This document shows, one piece after another, positions 7,639 to 16,697 of a stretch of DNA of 55,616 nt; the first letter of the stretch is position 1; the number at the start of each line of letters is the position of its first letter. Below the pieces are notes generated by a model, which was not told the origin of the DNA, ran no database searches, and worked only from the letters and a program-made list of their open reading frames with translations. The DNA is from an uncultured Lachnospiraceae bacterium (GTDB taxonomy: Bacteria; Bacillota; Clostridia; Lachnospirales; Lachnospiraceae), in contig CANPZI010000017.1 in assembly GCA_947588995.1 (NCBI GenBank), forward strand, positions 1 through 55,616, given 5' to 3'. The position numbers were made by a program, and so were the translations under genes.

Positions 7639-10008
7639 ATGCGGAGCAGAAAGATGAGGAGAAAACTCACGGCAATCTCTGTGGCTGCGGCGATGGTACT
7701 GGCGCTTGCGGGCTGCGGCGGTGAGGGTCAGCCGGATGGCGCGGCGCAGGGACAGGGCGATCCCGCGCCGGAGGGCACTATCGCCTCCATAGACAAGGAA
7801 GTGACGATGGGCCGGTATGTGGAGACACAGATCGATCTGGCGGAGCAGCTGAAAGCACAGAATGCGGGTATGGAGCTGCGGTCCATGTGCCGTCTGGCGG
7901 ACGGGCGCGTCGTCGTGCTGGACAGTATCGCGGGCGTGCTGGTGTCAGGGGACGATGGCGATACCTGGAGCGTGGAAAATCCGGCGTGGTTTACGCAGAT
8001 GCAGCAGGAAAAGATATACATCAGCGAGATGGCGATGACACCGGACGGCACGACGGCGGTCCTGTATGATCCGCCGGAAAACGGTGACGAATATGAGCCC
8101 GTGATGAAACTCATCCTGCCGGACGGCACGGAAGTGCCCGTAGAGATGTCTCTGACGGAGGAGGAAAAGTACGTCAGGCAGATCGTTGCGAGCGAGGAGG
8201 GACGCATCTTTGCCAACACTTTCGACGGTGTGTACGAGATCACGGCGGACGGCGGCAGCGAGAAGATCACAGGCCTGGGGCCCTCGGCGGCCAGCTCCCT
8301 GTGGATCTGGGCGCGGGGCAGCCTGCTCTATCTGGATACGGGGGACGGTGCGCCGCTGATCTATGATCTGGAGGCGGACGCCTATGTGGAGGATGAGATC
8401 CTGAAAGAATTCATGGAGAGCAACTATGCGGACCGCTCCTACAACGGCAATTACGCCGCCTCTGTGTATCTGCTGCCGGGTGAGGATGACACCCTCTATA
8501 TCGCGGGCAGCAGGGGCATCCACCGCCATGTGGTAGGCGGCAATATGATGGAGCAGATCGTGGACGGCGATCTCTCGATTCTGAGCAATCCGGCTTACAA
8601 CTTTGTCTCCATGCTGGAGCTTGACGGGGACGCCTTTCTGGCGATTTTCGACAACGGCAGGGCGGTCCGTTTCCGCTATGACCCGGATGTGCCCAGCCTG
8701 CCGGAGAATACGCTGGTGATCTACAGCCTGCGGGAAAACGCGGACGTCAGACAGGCGATCGCCGCTTTTCAGACGACCAACCCGGACACTTTCGTCTCCT
8801 ACAAGGTGGGCATGAGCGATGACGACTCGGTGACGGCGGAGGACGCGGCGAAGCGGCTGAACACGGAAATCATGGCGGGCACGGGGCCTGACCTGATCGT
8901 GCTGGACGGTCTGCCAATGGCTTCCTATGTGGAAAAAGGACTCCTGCTCGACCTGACCGATTATCTGGCGCAGTACAGTCAGAGCGAGCCGCTCTTCGAC
9001 AACGTGATCGAGGCGCTGAAAACGAATGACAGGGCGTACATGGCGTGCGGTACGGTGATTCTGCCGATGTTTGTGGCGAAAGAGGAGGAGACTGCCAATC
9101 TGACAGATCTGTCAGGTGTGGCGGATACGGTGGAAAAGATGCGCGCGGCGCATCCCGGAGAAGATATCGTCGGCATCTGTGACGAGAGAGATCTGCTGGG
9201 ACAGTTTATCAGCACCGGCGAGCCTGCGTGGATGAAGGAGGACGGCGGGCTGGATACGGACGGCATCGGGCAGTATCTGGAACAGTGCAAGCGCATCTGG
9301 GACGCTCAGATGGACGGCATCTCCACGGAAGTCGTCAAAGCCTACGGCGAGGACGGCCCGTACTATACGGGCTTTGGCGCGGAGGAGATCAGGAGCGGCA
9401 TGGTCGAGCACGGCATCCAGCAGGGCGTTGACGCCTATGCCATGGGCGAGATGAAGCTCTTAAGCGGCTGGACGATCTCTTATTACACCTACGCGCAGCT
9501 GCTCTCCATCCGGCGGAATTTCCTGAAAGACTGTGACGACGTGACCGCCGTGCCGATGCAGGGGCAGTGCGCAGGGGTGTTTGCGCCCAAAACGCTGATC
9601 GGCGTCAGCGCGGCCTCGGACAAGAAAGAGGAGGCGCAGGCTTTTCTGGATGTTTTCCTGTCCGCCGATGTCCAGAGTATGTACAGCGGCTTTCCGTTGA
9701 ATCAGGCCGCTTTCGACATGCAGTTCACGCCGGAAGAATCTTATCTGGGTCCGAACAATGAATATGTCTATCTCTCCACGCAGTGGAAAGACGGCACACA
9801 GTTCGACTTCACGATCTACTGGCCGGAAGATATGCAGATCGCGGACTTCAAAGCGCAGCTTGGCGCGCTCGCCACGGCCTATATCCCCGACGATATGCTG
9901 GAGCAGGCAGTGATCGGCGAAGGGGTGAGCTACCTGAGAGGGGAGTGCACGCTGGAGGAGGCGCTTGCGGCTATCGAAAAGGATGCGCAGATCTATATGG
10001 CGGAGTAA
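7639..10008 (+). CDS. Lipoprotein: Asp-box region plus family-1 solute-binding-like domain
   Basis: 789 residues. A positively charged start, hydrophobic stretch and lipobox LALAGC (C26) mark a lipoprotein anchored outside the membrane. The region of about 60-360 has an Asp-box (SGDDGDTW) and repeated strand-like segments, suggesting a beta-propeller. From about 365 (TLVIYSLRENADVRQAIAAF) it resembles an extracellular solute-binding protein of the sugar-ABC type, including NTEIMAGTGPDLIVLDG and GVSAASDKKEEAQAFLDVFL. This order is unusual because solute-binding proteins are normally about 400-550 residues. No ABC permease or ATPase gene is adjacent. The start has AGAAAGGAG. It is followed after 26 nt by a paralogue, probably in one operon. 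Confidence 0.85.
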   Translation: MRSRKMRRKLTAISVAAAMVLALAGCGGEGQPDGAAQGQGDPAPEGTIASIDKEVTMGRYVETQIDLAEQLKAQNAGMELRSMCRLADGRVVVLDSIAGVLVSGDDGDTWSVENPAWFTQMQQEKIYISEMAMTPDGTTAVLYDPPENGDEYEPVMKLILPDGTEVPVEMSLTEEEKYVRQIVASEEGRIFANTFDGVYEITADGGSEKITGLGPSAASSLWIWARGSLLYLDTGDGAPLIYDLEADAYVEDEILKEFMESNYADRSYNGNYAASVYLLPGEDDTLYIAGSRGIHRHVVGGNMMEQIVDGDLSILSNPAYNFVSMLELDGDAFLAIFDNGRAVRFRYDPDVPSLPENTLVIYSLRENADVRQAIAAFQTTNPDTFVSYKVGMSDDDSVTAEDAAKRLNTEIMAGTGPDLIVLDGLPMASYVEKGLLLDLTDYLAQYSQSEPLFDNVIEALKTNDRAYMACGTVILPMFVAKEEETANLTDLSGVADTVEKMRAAHPGEDIVGICDERDLLGQFISTGEPAWMKEDGGLDTDGIGQYLEQCKRIWDAQMDGISTEVVKAYGEDGPYYTGFGAEEIRSGMVEHGIQQGVDAYAMGEMKLLSGWTISYYTYAQLLSIRRNFLKDCDDVTAVPMQGQCAGVFAPKTLIGVSAASDKKEEAQAFLDVFLSADVQSMYSGFPLNQAAFDMQFTPEESYLGPNNEYVYLSTQWKDGTQFDFTIYWPEDMQIADFKAQLGALATAYIPDDMLEQAVIGEGVSYLRGECTLEEALAAIEKDAQIYMAE

Positions 10009-10034
10009 AATTAAAAATGAAAAGGAAAAAGAAT

Positions 10035-12437
10035 ATGCAGAATAGAAAGAGCATGAGAAAGGATAGGAAAGAAAAGACAAAGCCGGGCGTGCGCAGAGCG
10101 GTACGCAGGCTTGCGGCCGTCATACTGGCGGCAGTTATGGCGCTTGGGCTTGCGGGCTGCGGCGGTGGAGAGGCGAATGAGACGGACGCGCAGAGAACGG
10201 CAGACGAAACGGCGGCAGGGGCAGGGACGGGCACGCAGGGTGACACCTCTGCGGCCGACGGCCAGACTGCCATGGGGCGATACGTGGAGGAGGAGATCGA
10301 CCTGTCGGGGCAGCTTTCCACACCGGCCTTTATGGGAATGCGGGAGGACGGCAGCCTCGTCATTATGGACACGGAGGCAGGTATTTTCATCTCCAAGGAT
10401 GACGGCGCGACGTGGACGCAGGACGATCCGGCGTGGTATACCGCGATGAAAGCGGAGAAGACGTATTACATAAACGGTATGGCGATGCTGTCGGACGGGA
10501 CGGCGGCGGTGGCCTATGTGCCCGATACGGAGAGCGAGGACTGGCGGCAGGAGGTCGCCCTCTATGCGCCCGACGGGACGGAAGTCCCGGTGACGCTTGC
10601 CTTCACGGAGGAGGACGGCTATGCCAGAGACCTGGAAGTGAATGCTGACGGGCGGTTTTTCGTGAGAACCAGCCGCAACGTCTATGAACTGCATCCTGAC
10701 GGCAGCGGGGAGAAAGTGATGACGCCCGAGGAGAGTTCCCATGTCTGGGCACACAACAATTTGTTGTATATTGACTGCGAGATGGACGGCATGGAAATGC
10801 CCGAAGTCTATGACATGGATGCGGAAGAATATATTGAAGATACGGTGCTGGTGGATTTCGTGCAGAAAACTTACGGAGGCCGCTATTATAACGGCCACTA
10901 TTACGCTACGATGAGTCTGCTGCCGGCGGACGGCGACACGGTTTATCTTTTCGGGCCGAAAGGCATCCACAGACATTCTGTGGGCGGCAACATGGTGGAA
11001 CAGGTCGTGGACGGCGCGCTCTCGCACTTAAGCAATCCGGACTATGCGCTGATCGCCACGCTGCAGCTTGCGGACGACGAATTTCTGGCGCTCTGCGCGG
11101 GCAGTAAACTGCTGCATTTTACCTACGATCCGGACGTGCCGACGGTGCCGGAGAACATGCTGACGGTGTACAGCCTCGAGGAAAACGACGATATCAGACA
11201 GGCGATCTCCTATTACCAGACGCAGAATCCGGAATGGTTCGTCTCCTACGAGATCGGCATGGAAGACAGCGCCGTGACCAGGGACGATGCGCTCAAGAAG
11301 CTGAACACGGAAGTTATGGCGGGCACGGGCCCCGATCTGATCGTGATGGACGGTTTGCCGATGGATTCCTATATCGAAAAAGGGCTGCTTCTCGACCTCA
11401 CGGACTACTTCGCGCAGTACAGTCAGAAGGAGCCGCTCTTCGACAATGTGATCGAGGCGCTCAAGGTGGACGGCAGGGCGTACATGGCGCCGGCTGTCAT
11501 GGAACTGCCCGTGCTGGGCGCGCAGGAAAAGTATGTAACAGATATGACAGATCTGTCAGGTGTGGCGGACGCGCTGGAGCGGATGCGCGCGGATTATCCG
11601 GGAGAGAACCTGACCGGCATGGTGAGCAGCGGGGAAGTGCTGAAGCGCTTCGTCTATACCAGCGCACCGCTGTGGATCAACGAGGACGGTGCGCTCGATA
11701 CGGAAGTGATCGGGACATATCTGGAACAGTGTAAGCGCATCTACGACGCGCAGATGGACGGACTGGACAAAGACATCCTGGCGAAATATATGGAGCGCAA
11801 CGAGAGACTTGCTTCCTATACGGGGATTGACATGTCCACCTACGAGTCCAGCGCGGGCAACGATGTGCTGGCGGTGATCAGCGGCGAGCAGCATATGGCG
11901 AGCGGCGACATCGACAATATGTGGTACTATGCGGAGATGCTGGGCTTAGAGAGAGCGCCGGGCTGCGAGGATGTCCGCGTGGTCCCCATGCAGGGACAGT
12001 GTACGGGCATCTTCAAGCCCAGAACATTGCTGGCGATCAGCGCGGCATCCGCCCAGCCCGACGCGGCGAAATCTTTCATGGATCTGTTCCTCTCTACAGA
12101 CGCGCAGGCCAATTACGACGGCTTTCCGCTGAATCAGGCGGCTTTTGACAGGCAGCTTACGCCGCCAGCGGATCTGGGAGAGAACAACGAGTACGGAACT
12201 CTCGCCAGCAGTAATGGGGATGAGGAGCCGATCACGCTGCGCACTTACTGGCCCACGGCGGAGGAGACGGCGGCATTTAAGGAGCGTCTCGCCTCGCTGC
12301 AGACGGCCTACATCACCGACAGCGTGCTGGAGAGCACGGTGTTCCAGGCGGGCAGCGGCTATCTGAACGGAGAGCGGAAGCTGGAGGATGCGCTGGCGGA
12401 GATTGAGAAGAGAGCGGCGATCTATATGGCGGAGTAG
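10035..12437 (+). CDS. Paralogous lipoprotein, Asp-box plus solute-binding-like domain
   Basis: 800 residues from the ATG at 10035 (AGGAAA upstream); the ATG at 10017 would add six residues. It is a tandem paralogue of the previous gene with the same order: a basic leader, lipobox LGLAGC (C42 from this start), Asp-box SKDDGATW, and a solute-binding region from ENMLTVYSLEENDDIRQAI. Long identical blocks (EVMAGTGPDLIV, KGLLLDLTDY, QYSQ-EPLFDNVIEALK) show a duplication followed by divergence, strongest in the linker and the presumed ligand lobe. The two may bind related ligands and feed signals to the adjacent sensor kinase, or serve an ABC transporter coded elsewhere; neither is shown by the sequence. 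Confidence 0.85.
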   Translation: MQNRKSMRKDRKEKTKPGVRRAVRRLAAVILAAVMALGLAGCGGGEANETDAQRTADETAAGAGTGTQGDTSAADGQTAMGRYVEEEIDLSGQLSTPAFMGMREDGSLVIMDTEAGIFISKDDGATWTQDDPAWYTAMKAEKTYYINGMAMLSDGTAAVAYVPDTESEDWRQEVALYAPDGTEVPVTLAFTEEDGYARDLEVNADGRFFVRTSRNVYELHPDGSGEKVMTPEESSHVWAHNNLLYIDCEMDGMEMPEVYDMDAEEYIEDTVLVDFVQKTYGGRYYNGHYYATMSLLPADGDTVYLFGPKGIHRHSVGGNMVEQVVDGALSHLSNPDYALIATLQLADDEFLALCAGSKLLHFTYDPDVPTVPENMLTVYSLEENDDIRQAISYYQTQNPEWFVSYEIGMEDSAVTRDDALKKLNTEVMAGTGPDLIVMDGLPMDSYIEKGLLLDLTDYFAQYSQKEPLFDNVIEALKVDGRAYMAPAVMELPVLGAQEKYVTDMTDLSGVADALERMRADYPGENLTGMVSSGEVLKRFVYTSAPLWINEDGALDTEVIGTYLEQCKRIYDAQMDGLDKDILAKYMERNERLASYTGIDMSTYESSAGNDVLAVISGEQHMASGDIDNMWYYAEMLGLERAPGCEDVRVVPMQGQCTGIFKPRTLLAISAASAQPDAAKSFMDLFLSTDAQANYDGFPLNQAAFDRQLTPPADLGENNEYGTLASSNGDEEPITLRTYWPTAEETAAFKERLASLQTAYITDSVLESTVFQAGSGYLNGERKLEDALAEIEKRAAIYMAE

Positions 12438-12496
12438 GGGCGTAGCTAACGCCGCGCGGTTTTCCGTACCGCCGCAGACACGCTCCCGCTGCGTTA

Positions 12497-12527
12497 CGGG
12501 AAGAGTGCGTTCCTTGCATTCTTCCCG
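12497..12527 (+). other. Intergenic hairpin after the lipoprotein pair
   Basis: CGGGAAGAGTGC and GCATTCTTCCCG form a 12-bp stem (one G-U) around a short loop. No T-run follows, so it may be an mRNA 3'-end stabiliser or a weak terminator between the lipoprotein operon and the small gene at 12578. Confidence 0.45.
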
Positions 12528-12577
12528 AGGCTGTGATAAAGTGACTGAAAGAAATACACAGAGCGGGAGGCATAACC

Positions 12578-12769
12578 ATGTTCACGGAAAATCAAATCAA
12601 ATTTATGCAATTACTTGGCATAGAGGCTGATTTTGATAATTTATCCGATGATGAGTTGGTGCAGATAGAGGAAAGAGTTGGTAATGAGTTACAGCGTGCG
12701 GGTTTTGGTATTGACAATGCTATAACAGATACTGGGAAACTGTGTGAAAGTATTCTGGATAAATTGTAA
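12578..12769 (+). CDS. Small acidic protein of unknown function
   Basis: 63 residues, acidic, predicted helical, without signal or membrane segment. The ATG at 12578 follows GCGGGAGG with good spacing, which supports real translation. The text (MFTENQIKFMQLLGIEADF, then DDELVQIEERVGNEL) looks like a two- or three-helix bundle. The gene sits alone between the lipoprotein pair and a dispersed repeat. I do not recognise the family. Confidence 0.6.
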   Translation: MFTENQIKFMQLLGIEADFDNLSDDELVQIEERVGNELQRAGFGIDNAITDTGKLCESILDKL

Positions 12770-12850
12770 AATAGGCAAAGACCGTTTTAACGCATAGTCA
12801 TCATAAAAAGGGGAGTTGGCATTGGCATATAAAAACGATAATACTATTTT

Positions 12851-12955
12851 GTGCGTCGGAGTGATCCGGCGCTTTTTTATGCGAGCAATGAGCCAAGCTG
12901 ACGCGCTTGCTTGTCAATCTGGCGACCGTCACAAAAAGCCCTTCGGGCAGGATCG
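12851..12955. repeat. Hairpin/T-run plus GCAATGAGCCAA repeat, copy 2, and a minus-strand terminator
   Basis: GTCGGAGTGATCCGGCGC followed by TTTTTT and ATGCGAGCAATGAGCCAAGCTGAC repeats the arrangement of 2403-2450; the 12-mer is at 12885-12896. Just after it, AAAAAGCCC-ttc-GGGC (about 12934-12948) read on the minus strand is a small GCCC/GGGC hairpin with TTTTT, a possible terminator. The rest of 12770-13057 has no gene that I can support. Confidence 0.45.
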
Positions 12956-12998
12956 AACTGCGCACATGAATCTAAAAACATAAAACGGTATGCAGATA

Positions 12999-13026
12999 TA
13001 GACAAAGTTATTGAATTTGATATAAT
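12999..13026 (+). promoter_or_regulatory. Promoter for the PBECR-like gene
   Basis: TAGACA at 12999-13004, a 16-nt spacer and a perfect TATAAT at 13021-13026 precede the GTG start at 13058 by about 30 nt, implying a very short leader. Confidence 0.55.
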
Positions 13027-13057
13027 GAAAACAATAAACGAAAAAGAAGTGATATAG

Positions 13058-13435
13058 GTGCAGTTAGTTGGTAAGATAAACAAAAAAATTTATAAATGTA
13101 TCACCACAGATATTGTTACAGACGAGGTTGTCATTACGGATGAACGCATAGAACATATAAAGGAACGACACCCGAATGATTATGAAAGATATTATGGCTA
13201 TCTGAAAGAGATTGTGGAATATCCGCAGTATATTGTTGAAACAAGCAAACCTTATACGGCGCTGATTCTGAAAGAATTTGCTGATGGAGGCGAGCAGTTC
13301 AAGACGGTACTGCGACTTGTTGTATCGCATGATAATCCTAATTTTAAGAATTCCATAATAACATTTATGAAAATAAATGACAGGGAGTGGAAAAGACTGC
13401 TTAAAAACAAGAAAATACTTTACAGAAATGAATGA
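13058..13435 (+). CDS. PBECR-type nuclease-fold protein (candidate toxin or phage-derived nuclease)
   Basis: 125 residues. The core ITDERIEHIKERHP...YYGYLKEIVEYPQYIVE, followed by a strand pair (TALILKEFADGG, KTVLRLVVS) and a final strand (NSIITFMKINDREWKRLL), resembles the PBECR group (phage-Barnase-EndoU-ColicinE5/RelE-like). That group is found in phage head-morphogenesis proteins and as toxin modules. Candidate catalytic residues are the histidines in HIKERH. The GTG at 13058 has AAGAAGTG upstream. It stands alone, with no antitoxin next to it except possibly the distant 63-residue gene. The base composition is AT-rich compared with its neighbours, which suggests transfer. Confidence 0.6.
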   Translation: MQLVGKINKKIYKCITTDIVTDEVVITDERIEHIKERHPNDYERYYGYLKEIVEYPQYIVETSKPYTALILKEFADGGEQFKTVLRLVVSHDNPNFKNSIITFMKINDREWKRLLKNKKILYRNE

Positions 13436-13463
13436 ATTTGATAAAATATACATACCATGAAAC

Positions 13464-13580
13464 AGAGATTGTTCGAGGTGGAAGATTTCGTCCCCGTCCA
13501 CACGCCGATGGCTTGACAGGAGAAATCCGAGAGATGCAGGAGAAAGGGACGCCTGCCGAACAATCTCTTTTCTGGTATTT
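13464..13580 (+). ncRNA. Structured 3' region, multibranched terminator or small RNA candidate
   Basis: AGAGATTGTTCG at 13464-13475 is exactly complementary to CGAACAATCTCT at 13557-13568, closing about 80 nt that contain a further GTGGA/TCCAC hairpin. TTTTCTGGTATTT follows. It lies 28 nt after the PBECR-like gene. It may be an elaborate terminator or a stable 3'-derived RNA. Confidence 0.4.
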
Positions 13581-13641
13581 ATTTCAAACTTTTATCAGTT
13601 CTGTTTAACGTATGGCTATTATATTGATGAGCCGAAATCTT

Positions 13642-15066
13642 TCAGAACCCCATCTCCTTTAGATTATGTACGAGATCCACATAGAACTCCCGCACATCGA
13701 AGCCGGGGATGTTCTCGCGGTTTAAGTCGATCATGTCGCCGTGGGAGATGCCGCGGCCTTTTGGGACGCTTAACAGGATGAAGTCGCTGCCCCATTTCAT
13801 GCTGTCCGTGGATACCAGCCCGTCGCACTCGCCGTCGAAGTGTTTGACGAGAGGGTAGACCATATTCAGGGGAAATCTGCCGCTTGAGGCGCGGTTCATC
13901 TTCGAGCCGACGCTCTGGTAATAGACCTGCGGGTCGTCGGGCAGACCGGCGTTTAGGTACTGGCAGGAGGAGGCCGTCAGATCCCGCACCGCCGCCAGAA
14001 AATCCGGATCGTGATCGCCGAAATGACACAACGTTTTGTTGTATCTCGAGGCCACGCGGCGGCAGATTTTGTCGGGAATCCTGCCCAGCAGATAGTCCGC
14101 GAAGATACAGCCTCTATGCGGCGTATTGACGGTGGTGAGGGAGGCCACGAGATTGGCCGCGCCGCAGGCGGAGATGGCATAGCGGCTGTCCAGACCGCCT
14201 TTGGAGTGGGCGATGATGTTGACTTTGCCGCAGCCGGTCTCCTGTACGATCTGCCGGATACGGGCCGCCAGTTCTTCGCCGCAGTCTGCCACGGAGGCGG
14301 CGGACTGCTGTCTGCCGTAGTGGATGTGCGCGCCGTTCCGTTTCAGTTCGGCGGGCACACGGCCCCAGTAGTCGAAGAAGCGGAAGTCGCGGAAGAACAC
14401 GCCGTGGACGAGCAGCAGCGGATAGCGCGTGTGGCACAGCTGCGTCTCGGCGCGGGTTTGGTTCAGGATATATTTTTCATTTTCATAGAGAACTTCGCTG
14501 CCGGCGATGCGTATGATACGGCACAGCACGTAGAGATGCGCAATGGGGATCATGCCGCAGGCGATGCCGGCGACGCGCCACTTGATGCCCAGCTGTACGG
14601 AGGTCGCGTACACGCGGATGATGCCGTTCCAGAACAGGGCCAGCTCCGTGAGCAGGGCGAGCAGCAGATACCTGACCCAGAACAGCAGTGTGCCCGTGCG
14701 GAGGGAAAAGGAGAAAGTAATTCCCAGGCCTGCGTCCAGGGGAAGCCGCAGGAGCCAGACGGCGAGACAGAGCACGATTTCCGCGCTCGCGGTGGCGAGA
14801 AAAATCTGCAGGAGTAAGACGCCGTCCTCCAGAATCTTGCTGCGTGTGGTGGAAGTCTTATGGATTGTGAACGCAGGAAAAAAGTTGAGATACAGCGTCA
14901 GAAGAAAGCAGAAGATCTCGATGACTCGGCAGCAGAAAGGCATCGGTGTGTCAGTGCGTCCCGCGCCGTAGAGCAGGGCGGCCAGAAGACGCGTGTTCAA
15001 TGCCGTCAGGATGATCAGTGCCGACAGAATTTTCAGGAAAGTTTTCTTTTGAGATGACAGTTCCAT
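13642..15066 (-). CDS. Membrane-anchored alpha/beta-hydrolase (lipase/esterase-like)
   Basis: 474 residues from an ATG at 15066 with the strong site AAGGAGG. The N-terminal 200 residues hold about five hydrophobic helices. The hydrolase domain starts near 215 with YPLLLVHGVF (oxyanion HG). The nucleophile elbow is IIAHSKGGLDSRYA with S288, an A-x-S-x-G variant of the lipase motif, followed by TVNTPHRGC. This resembles bacterial triacylglycerol lipases/esterases. The combination with an integral-membrane N-terminus is less common. The stop lies near 13642 and the gene is divergent from the second MATE gene. The substrate is unknown. Confidence 0.82.
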   Translation of the reverse strand: MELSSQKKTFLKILSALIILTALNTRLLAALLYGAGRTDTPMPFCCRVIEIFCFLLTLYLNFFPAFTIHKTSTTRSKILEDGVLLLQIFLATASAEIVLCLAVWLLRLPLDAGLGITFSFSLRTGTLLFWVRYLLLALLTELALFWNGIIRVYATSVQLGIKWRVAGIACGMIPIAHLYVLCRIIRIAGSEVLYENEKYILNQTRAETQLCHTRYPLLLVHGVFFRDFRFFDYWGRVPAELKRNGAHIHYGRQQSAASVADCGEELAARIRQIVQETGCGKVNIIAHSKGGLDSRYAISACGAANLVASLTTVNTPHRGCIFADYLLGRIPDKICRRVASRYNKTLCHFGDHDPDFLAAVRDLTASSCQYLNAGLPDDPQVYYQSVGSKMNRASSGRFPLNMVYPLVKHFDGECDGLVSTDSMKWGSDFILLSVPKGRGISHGDMIDLNRENIPGFDVREFYVDLVHNLKEMGF

Positions 15067-15222
15067 CAGAGACCTCCTTGTGCGCAGTGTATTTACGCTG
15101 TCATCGTAGCAAATTTGCGGCGCAAATGCAAGCGGGTGGCGCGCGTGATGAATTTGCGCTATAATCATGGTGATATGGCACAGGCGGCTTGGCAGCGCCG
15201 GCATGAGATGGGGCGGTTTACT

Positions 15223-16629
15223 ATGGAGGAAATCAGGGCAGGAGTAAGAGAGAAAGCAAAAGAAAAGACAAGAGAGGAACGCATGGCGACGGAATCTGTG
15301 GGCAGGCTGATGGCCGGCATGACCTTGCCGGCTATCCTGGCGCAGATGATCAACGTGCTGTACAGCGTGATCGACCGCATCTACATCGGGCACATGGAGG
15401 GAGTGGGCGCCAATGCGCTGACAGGCGTGGGCGTCACTTTCTGTATCACCATATTCATCTCGGCTTTTTCCGCCTTTGTCAGCAATGGGGCGGCTCCGCT
15501 CGCGGCGATTTGGCTTGGCAAGGGCGACAGAGAACACGCGGAAAAGATTCTCGGCAACAGCGTAAGTTTTCTGATTGCATGCACGGTTGTGCTGATGGCG
15601 GTCTTCTACGCTTTTCAGAAGCCGCTTCTCTATCAGTTCGGCGCCAGTGACGCCACTATCGGGTACGCCACAGACTATCTCTCCATTTATCTTGCCGGCA
15701 CGCTTTTCGTGGAGCTGGCGCTGGGGCTGAACGCTTTCATCATCTGCCAGAGCCGTGCGAAAACGGCGATGCTCTCCGTCCTGATCGGAGCCGTCGCGAA
15801 CATCATTCTGGATCCGGCCTTTATCTTTGCGCTGCATATGGGCGTCAGGGGAGCGGCCGTCGCGACAGTGATCTCGCAGGGGCTGAGCGCGGCGTGGGTG
15901 CTGGCGTTTCTTCTGGGAGAGCAGTCATCCCTGAAAATCCGCAGGAGCTGTATGCGCATCGACGGCGGTATTCTGGGGAGTGTGTTCTCCCTTGGCATCT
16001 CACCTTTTATCATGAACGCGACGGAGAGCTTTATCAGCATTGTCTTAAACCACGGTCTGCAGGTGTACGGCGGGGACTTATATGTGGGATCGCTGACGAT
16101 CATGCAGAGCATTATGCAGCTGTTCTCCGCGCCGCTCAACGGATTCACGCAGGGCATGACACCGATTGTCAGCTACAATTACGGGGCGAAGAACTTTGGG
16201 CGGGTGAGACTGCTGTACCGATGGCTGATCGGTATCTGCTTCGGCTTCAGGTTCCTGACGGCGCTGTCCACGATGGTTGTTCCGGCTTTCTATGCGCGTT
16301 TCTTTACAAATGAGCCGGAGCTGGTGGCATTGACCGGGCGGGTCATGCCAATTTTTATGGCGGGAATGCTCCTGTTCGGGCTGCAGAACGGAATCCAGCC
16401 CACTTTCCTCGCGCTGGGGCAGGCGAAAGTATCGCTGTTCATTGCGGTGCTGCGCAAGATCATTCTGCTCATACCGCTGGCGATCATCCTGCCGCATTTT
16501 ATGGGCGTGATGGGCGTCTACTATGCGGAGCCCGTCTCGGATATTCTGTCCGCGCTTACAGCCACGGCGCTTTTTGCGCTGAACATAAGAAAGATCCTGT
16601 CGGAGGAGGCGCTGGCAAAGATACGCTAG
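15223..16629 (+). CDS. MATE family efflux transporter (second)
   Basis: 468 residues from ATG 15223. The ATG at 15283 has the better site (GAGAGGAAC) and gives 448 residues, both normal for the family. Twelve helices are expected. The motifs LPAILAQMINVLYSVIDRIYIG in half one and PLNGFTQGMTPIVSYNYGA in half two are typical. A -10 TATAAT at 15160-15165 lies in the divergent region shared with the lipase gene. It is only distantly similar to the MATE protein at 2466, so the two are unlikely to be recent copies. Substrate not predictable. Confidence 0.92.
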   Translation: MEEIRAGVREKAKEKTREERMATESVGRLMAGMTLPAILAQMINVLYSVIDRIYIGHMEGVGANALTGVGVTFCITIFISAFSAFVSNGAAPLAAIWLGKGDREHAEKILGNSVSFLIACTVVLMAVFYAFQKPLLYQFGASDATIGYATDYLSIYLAGTLFVELALGLNAFIICQSRAKTAMLSVLIGAVANIILDPAFIFALHMGVRGAAVATVISQGLSAAWVLAFLLGEQSSLKIRRSCMRIDGGILGSVFSLGISPFIMNATESFISIVLNHGLQVYGGDLYVGSLTIMQSIMQLFSAPLNGFTQGMTPIVSYNYGAKNFGRVRLLYRWLIGICFGFRFLTALSTMVVPAFYARFFTNEPELVALTGRVMPIFMAGMLLFGLQNGIQPTFLALGQAKVSLFIAVLRKIILLIPLAIILPHFMGVMGVYYAEPVSDILSALTATALFALNIRKILSEEALAKIR

Positions 16630-16661
16630 ACGCAGACCGGCAGACGGAGCGGGCGCCAGGC

Positions 16662-16690
16662 TTGACAGGGCGGGTCACTTATGGTAAGTT
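16662..16690 (+). promoter_or_regulatory. Promoter of the CaCA antiporter leader
   Basis: A perfect -35 TTGACA (16662-16667), a 17-nt spacer and TAAGTT (16685-16690). Transcription would start near 16698, directly before the riboswitch-like leader. Confidence 0.7.
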
Positions 16691-16697
16691 AGGTTTA

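Noticed and set aside
9783..10034. N-terminal extension of the second lipoprotein into the first
   Set aside because: It overlaps the conserved C-terminus of the first lipoprotein in another frame. The signal peptide and lipobox require a start near 10017-10053.
12877..13083. 68-codon minus-strand frame over the dispersed repeat
   Set aside because: It runs across a repeat, a hairpin and a promoter of the opposite strand. No credible start signal.
15067..15837. N-terminal extension of the lipase reading frame across the second MATE gene
   Set aside because: The strong AAGGAGG site and membrane helices begin at 15066; the extension is antisense to MATE.
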